Assembly (NCBI GenBank): GCA_963677755.1
Contig: OY782506.1
Span: 1,302,001-1,366,000 of the forward strand
Reading direction: 5' to 3'
Source of the DNA: JAIOSF01 sp963677755
GTDB lineage: Bacteria > Campylobacterota > Campylobacteria > Campylobacterales > Arcobacteraceae
Length of the DNA stretch: 64,000 nt
Positions 62,654 through 64,000 of this stretch are shown one piece after another (the first letter of the stretch is position 1; the number at the start of each line of letters is the position of its first letter). The position numbers and the translations under genes were made by a program. Under the pieces are notes generated by a model, which saw nothing but the letters and a program-made list of their open reading frames with translations, made no database searches and was not told the DNA's origin.

Positions 62654-63465
62654 TATATTATAAGAGCTTTCAAACTTTTTGCTGTAAAAAGTCGCAACTC
62701 TTCACTTTTTAAACTTTTTAGTTCATTACTAAATCCACTCTTTGCAAAAAGTACAAAAATATCTACAGGAAGCTGAATATCTTCACACTCTTTTTTTAGA
62801 TTTGTCAGAACTGATTTCTTCATCTTTGTATTTGTATATTTACAAGACCCTGCAATGATTTTACCAGAGTTTGTTTTGGCTACTAGTTCCACTTCACCCT
62901 CATCATCCCAGTATCTTCCTTGTGAATAAATAGAATCATCAGCTTTAAATTGTTTTTCCAAATACTCATGACAAAGTTGCTCAAAAATATAGTTTTGGAA
63001 CTCCTCTTTTTGATTTTTAAAATTTGTGAAAAACTCTTTATAGTCCCCATCTCGTATCCCTTTAAATATTGGTGATATAAAAGCAAACCAAAATCTTAAA
63101 AAAGGTGTGGAGATGATGAGTTTTTTAGATATATCACCTTGATTTGCTTGGTTTGTAAGATGATGCATAGTTGACTCTACTTTTAAAACACCCATATCCC
63201 GAAGCTCATCTACACACTCCATACCATTTTTAAAAGAGACTTGTGCTCTTCTAAATGCAGAGTTTGTTCTTCTATCTCCTAATGCAACTCCACTTAAAAT
63301 AGCTTGGAGTAATGGATCAGAAGTGCAAAGGTCAGCTACTTGGTTTCTATAATATTTATACTCATCTAAAATCAACTCTTCTATTAGCTTTTCTATAGGA
63401 ATAGTTGTATCTATTTGTTCATCAACTCCACCAAACACGGTAAAATACTCGATAGCTTGTTCCAT
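62653..63465 (-). CDS. DUF234-type protein (restriction-endonuclease-like fold), start uncertain
   Basis: 270 residues from ATG 63465. The C-terminal part (about 155-270) matches DUF234: FEQLCHEYLEKQF, DDEGEVELVAKTNSGKIIAGSCKY. The E-V-E-L-V and C-K acidic/lysine pattern is nuclease-like. The middle (about 60-110) looks like a winged helix. Many relatives carry an N-terminal P-loop ATPase that is absent here. The frame stays open upstream to about 63537 (FSTFYNKNNFKD and before), where only ATT/ATA codons lie after an AGGA site. The true protein may therefore be about 22-24 residues longer. Confidence 0.7.
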   Translation of the reverse strand: MEQAIEYFTVFGGVDEQIDTTIPIEKLIEELILDEYKYYRNQVADLCTSDPLLQAILSGVALGDRRTNSAFRRAQVSFKNGMECVDELRDMGVLKVESTMHHLTNQANQGDISKKLIISTPFLRFWFAFISPIFKGIRDGDYKEFFTNFKNQKEEFQNYIFEQLCHEYLEKQFKADDSIYSQGRYWDDEGEVELVAKTNSGKIIAGSCKYTNTKMKKSVLTNLKKECEDIQLPVDIFVLFAKSGFSNELKSLKSEELRLFTAKSLKALII

Positions 63466-63628
63466 ATCTTTAAAATTGTTTTTGTTATAAAATGTTGAAA
63501 ATTGTTCTTGTAGTGTTTGATCTATTGAAATTATAATCTATCCTTTTTTGTCTCTTAATTGTAATAATTATACCATAATATTATAATATCTTTGATACAA
63601 TCCAAAGAGTAAAAAACAAAGGCAAATA

Positions 63629-63907
63629 ATGAAAAAATGTGATGTACAATTAAAAGAACTGATAGAAACTGTAGTATTACCTGATATTGAAGATAGTATT
63701 GATTATATATTTGAACAAATTGCAGAAAAAAAAGATGCGAGTGAAGAGTTGAACAAAGAGTTAGCTCAGATGCATGAGATGAGAGATGATTTTAATGAAA
63801 TTTTAAAAGATATTGAAAATAGAGAATTAGAAAAAGAAGAGTGTCAAGAGCTTTATGAAGGTATAAAAGCTATGATTGACGAAATGGAACTAGACGAAGA
63901 GATCTAG
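63629..63907 (+). CDS. small acidic coiled-coil hypothetical protein
   Basis: 92 residues, almost wholly helical by composition and strongly acidic, with one long Glu/Lys-rich helix from about 45 to 92. An AAAGG site precedes the ATG. No motif is recognised. It ends one base from the convergent gene at the window end. Confidence 0.65.
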   Translation: MKKCDVQLKELIETVVLPDIEDSIDYIFEQIAEKKDASEELNKELAQMHEMRDDFNEILKDIENRELEKEECQELYEGIKAMIDEMELDEEI

Positions 63908-63908
63908 T

Positions 63909-64000
63909 TTAAGAGAGGCAAGTTTTGCACTTGCCATTTACGATTACATTATTTATTAAATATCCATCTAGTTTAATATCTAACTTTTCTAAACACTCTA
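63909..64000 (-). CDS. C-terminal end of a probable Fur/PerR-family regulator (cut by window edge)
   Basis: The last 30 codons of a minus-strand frame end in VNGKCKTCLS before TAA, preceded by a short hydrophobic strand (GYLINNVIV). The CxxC close to the C-terminus after such a strand is the structural zinc site of Fur/PerR repressors. With so little sequence this is a guess from one motif. A hairpin GGCAAG-CTTGCC (63917-63935) lies over these codons and could also serve to end the opposing transcript. Confidence 0.5.
   Translation of the reverse strand, partial: ECLEKLDIKLDGYLINNVIVNGKCKTCLS

Overview
The window is a low-GC, gene-dense bacterial chromosome segment. Its gene content (HldE/HldD heptose genes, serial O-antigen glycosyltransferases, cobalamin salvage genes, extended -10 promoters of TGN-TATAAT type, many TTG/GTG starts) points to Campylobacterota, most probably the Arcobacter group (Arcobacteraceae). 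The placement is an inference from family composition; no 16S gene is present.

Layout. 1-1000: the end of an unrecognised accessory pair and a tRNA-Leu(CAA). 1013-3651: an exported unknown, dapE, a small unknown and a gamma-carbonic-anhydrase-like protein. 3723-20097: a single minus-strand run, read from 20097 down to 3723, of surface-polysaccharide genes ending in an MsbA-type flippase and hldD-hldE. Inside it lie three MBOAT O-acyltransferase genes that share a 1,205-bp block (one substitution seen). They are interleaved with two families of periplasmic SGNH-like partner proteins and two glycosyltransferases. 20199-21485: an O-antigen polymerase/ligase-like gene on the plus strand. 21489-33536: a second minus-strand run with the dTDP-rhamnose genes rmlBDCA (an OafA-type acyltransferase sits between rmlD and rmlC), a heptosyltransferase-like gene, three more glycosyltransferases, an ELM1-like protein, LpxL, Ppx/GppA and a ferredoxin.

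33640-40023: a resolvase-like protein lacking its catalytic serine, ubiX-coaD-tmk, an EAL protein with degenerate receiver and GGDEF domains, and the complete Memo/radical-SAM/AMMECR1 (AmmeMemoRadiSam) trio. 40141-46434: metG, a MurF-N-terminus-like protein, a BRCT-plus-LRV-repeat protein, a RhuM-family protein and a short-chain dehydrogenase. 46475-51311: a chemoreceptor gene bracketed by a 41-bp direct repeat, then a MoxR ATPase/VWA/HD operon. 51338-51954: an exported small heat-shock protein with a textbook promoter overlapped by a CIRCE operator. 52071-62360: cobT-cobU-cobS, an APC permease, a PAS-GGDEF-EAL protein, cobQ and an RND permease. 62405-64000: a small membrane protein, a DUF234-like protein, a coiled-coil unknown and the end of a probable Fur/PerR regulator.

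The two minus-strand runs and the polymerase gene together look like one lipopolysaccharide locus: lipid A acylation, heptose and rhamnose precursor synthesis, chain assembly, flipping/polymerisation, and acyl decoration. The most unusual part is the triplicated MBOAT block with swapped C-termini and swapped SGNH partners, which looks like a recombining O-acylation module. No gap between genes exceeds 300 bases. No CRISPR array, insertion sequence or rRNA was seen.
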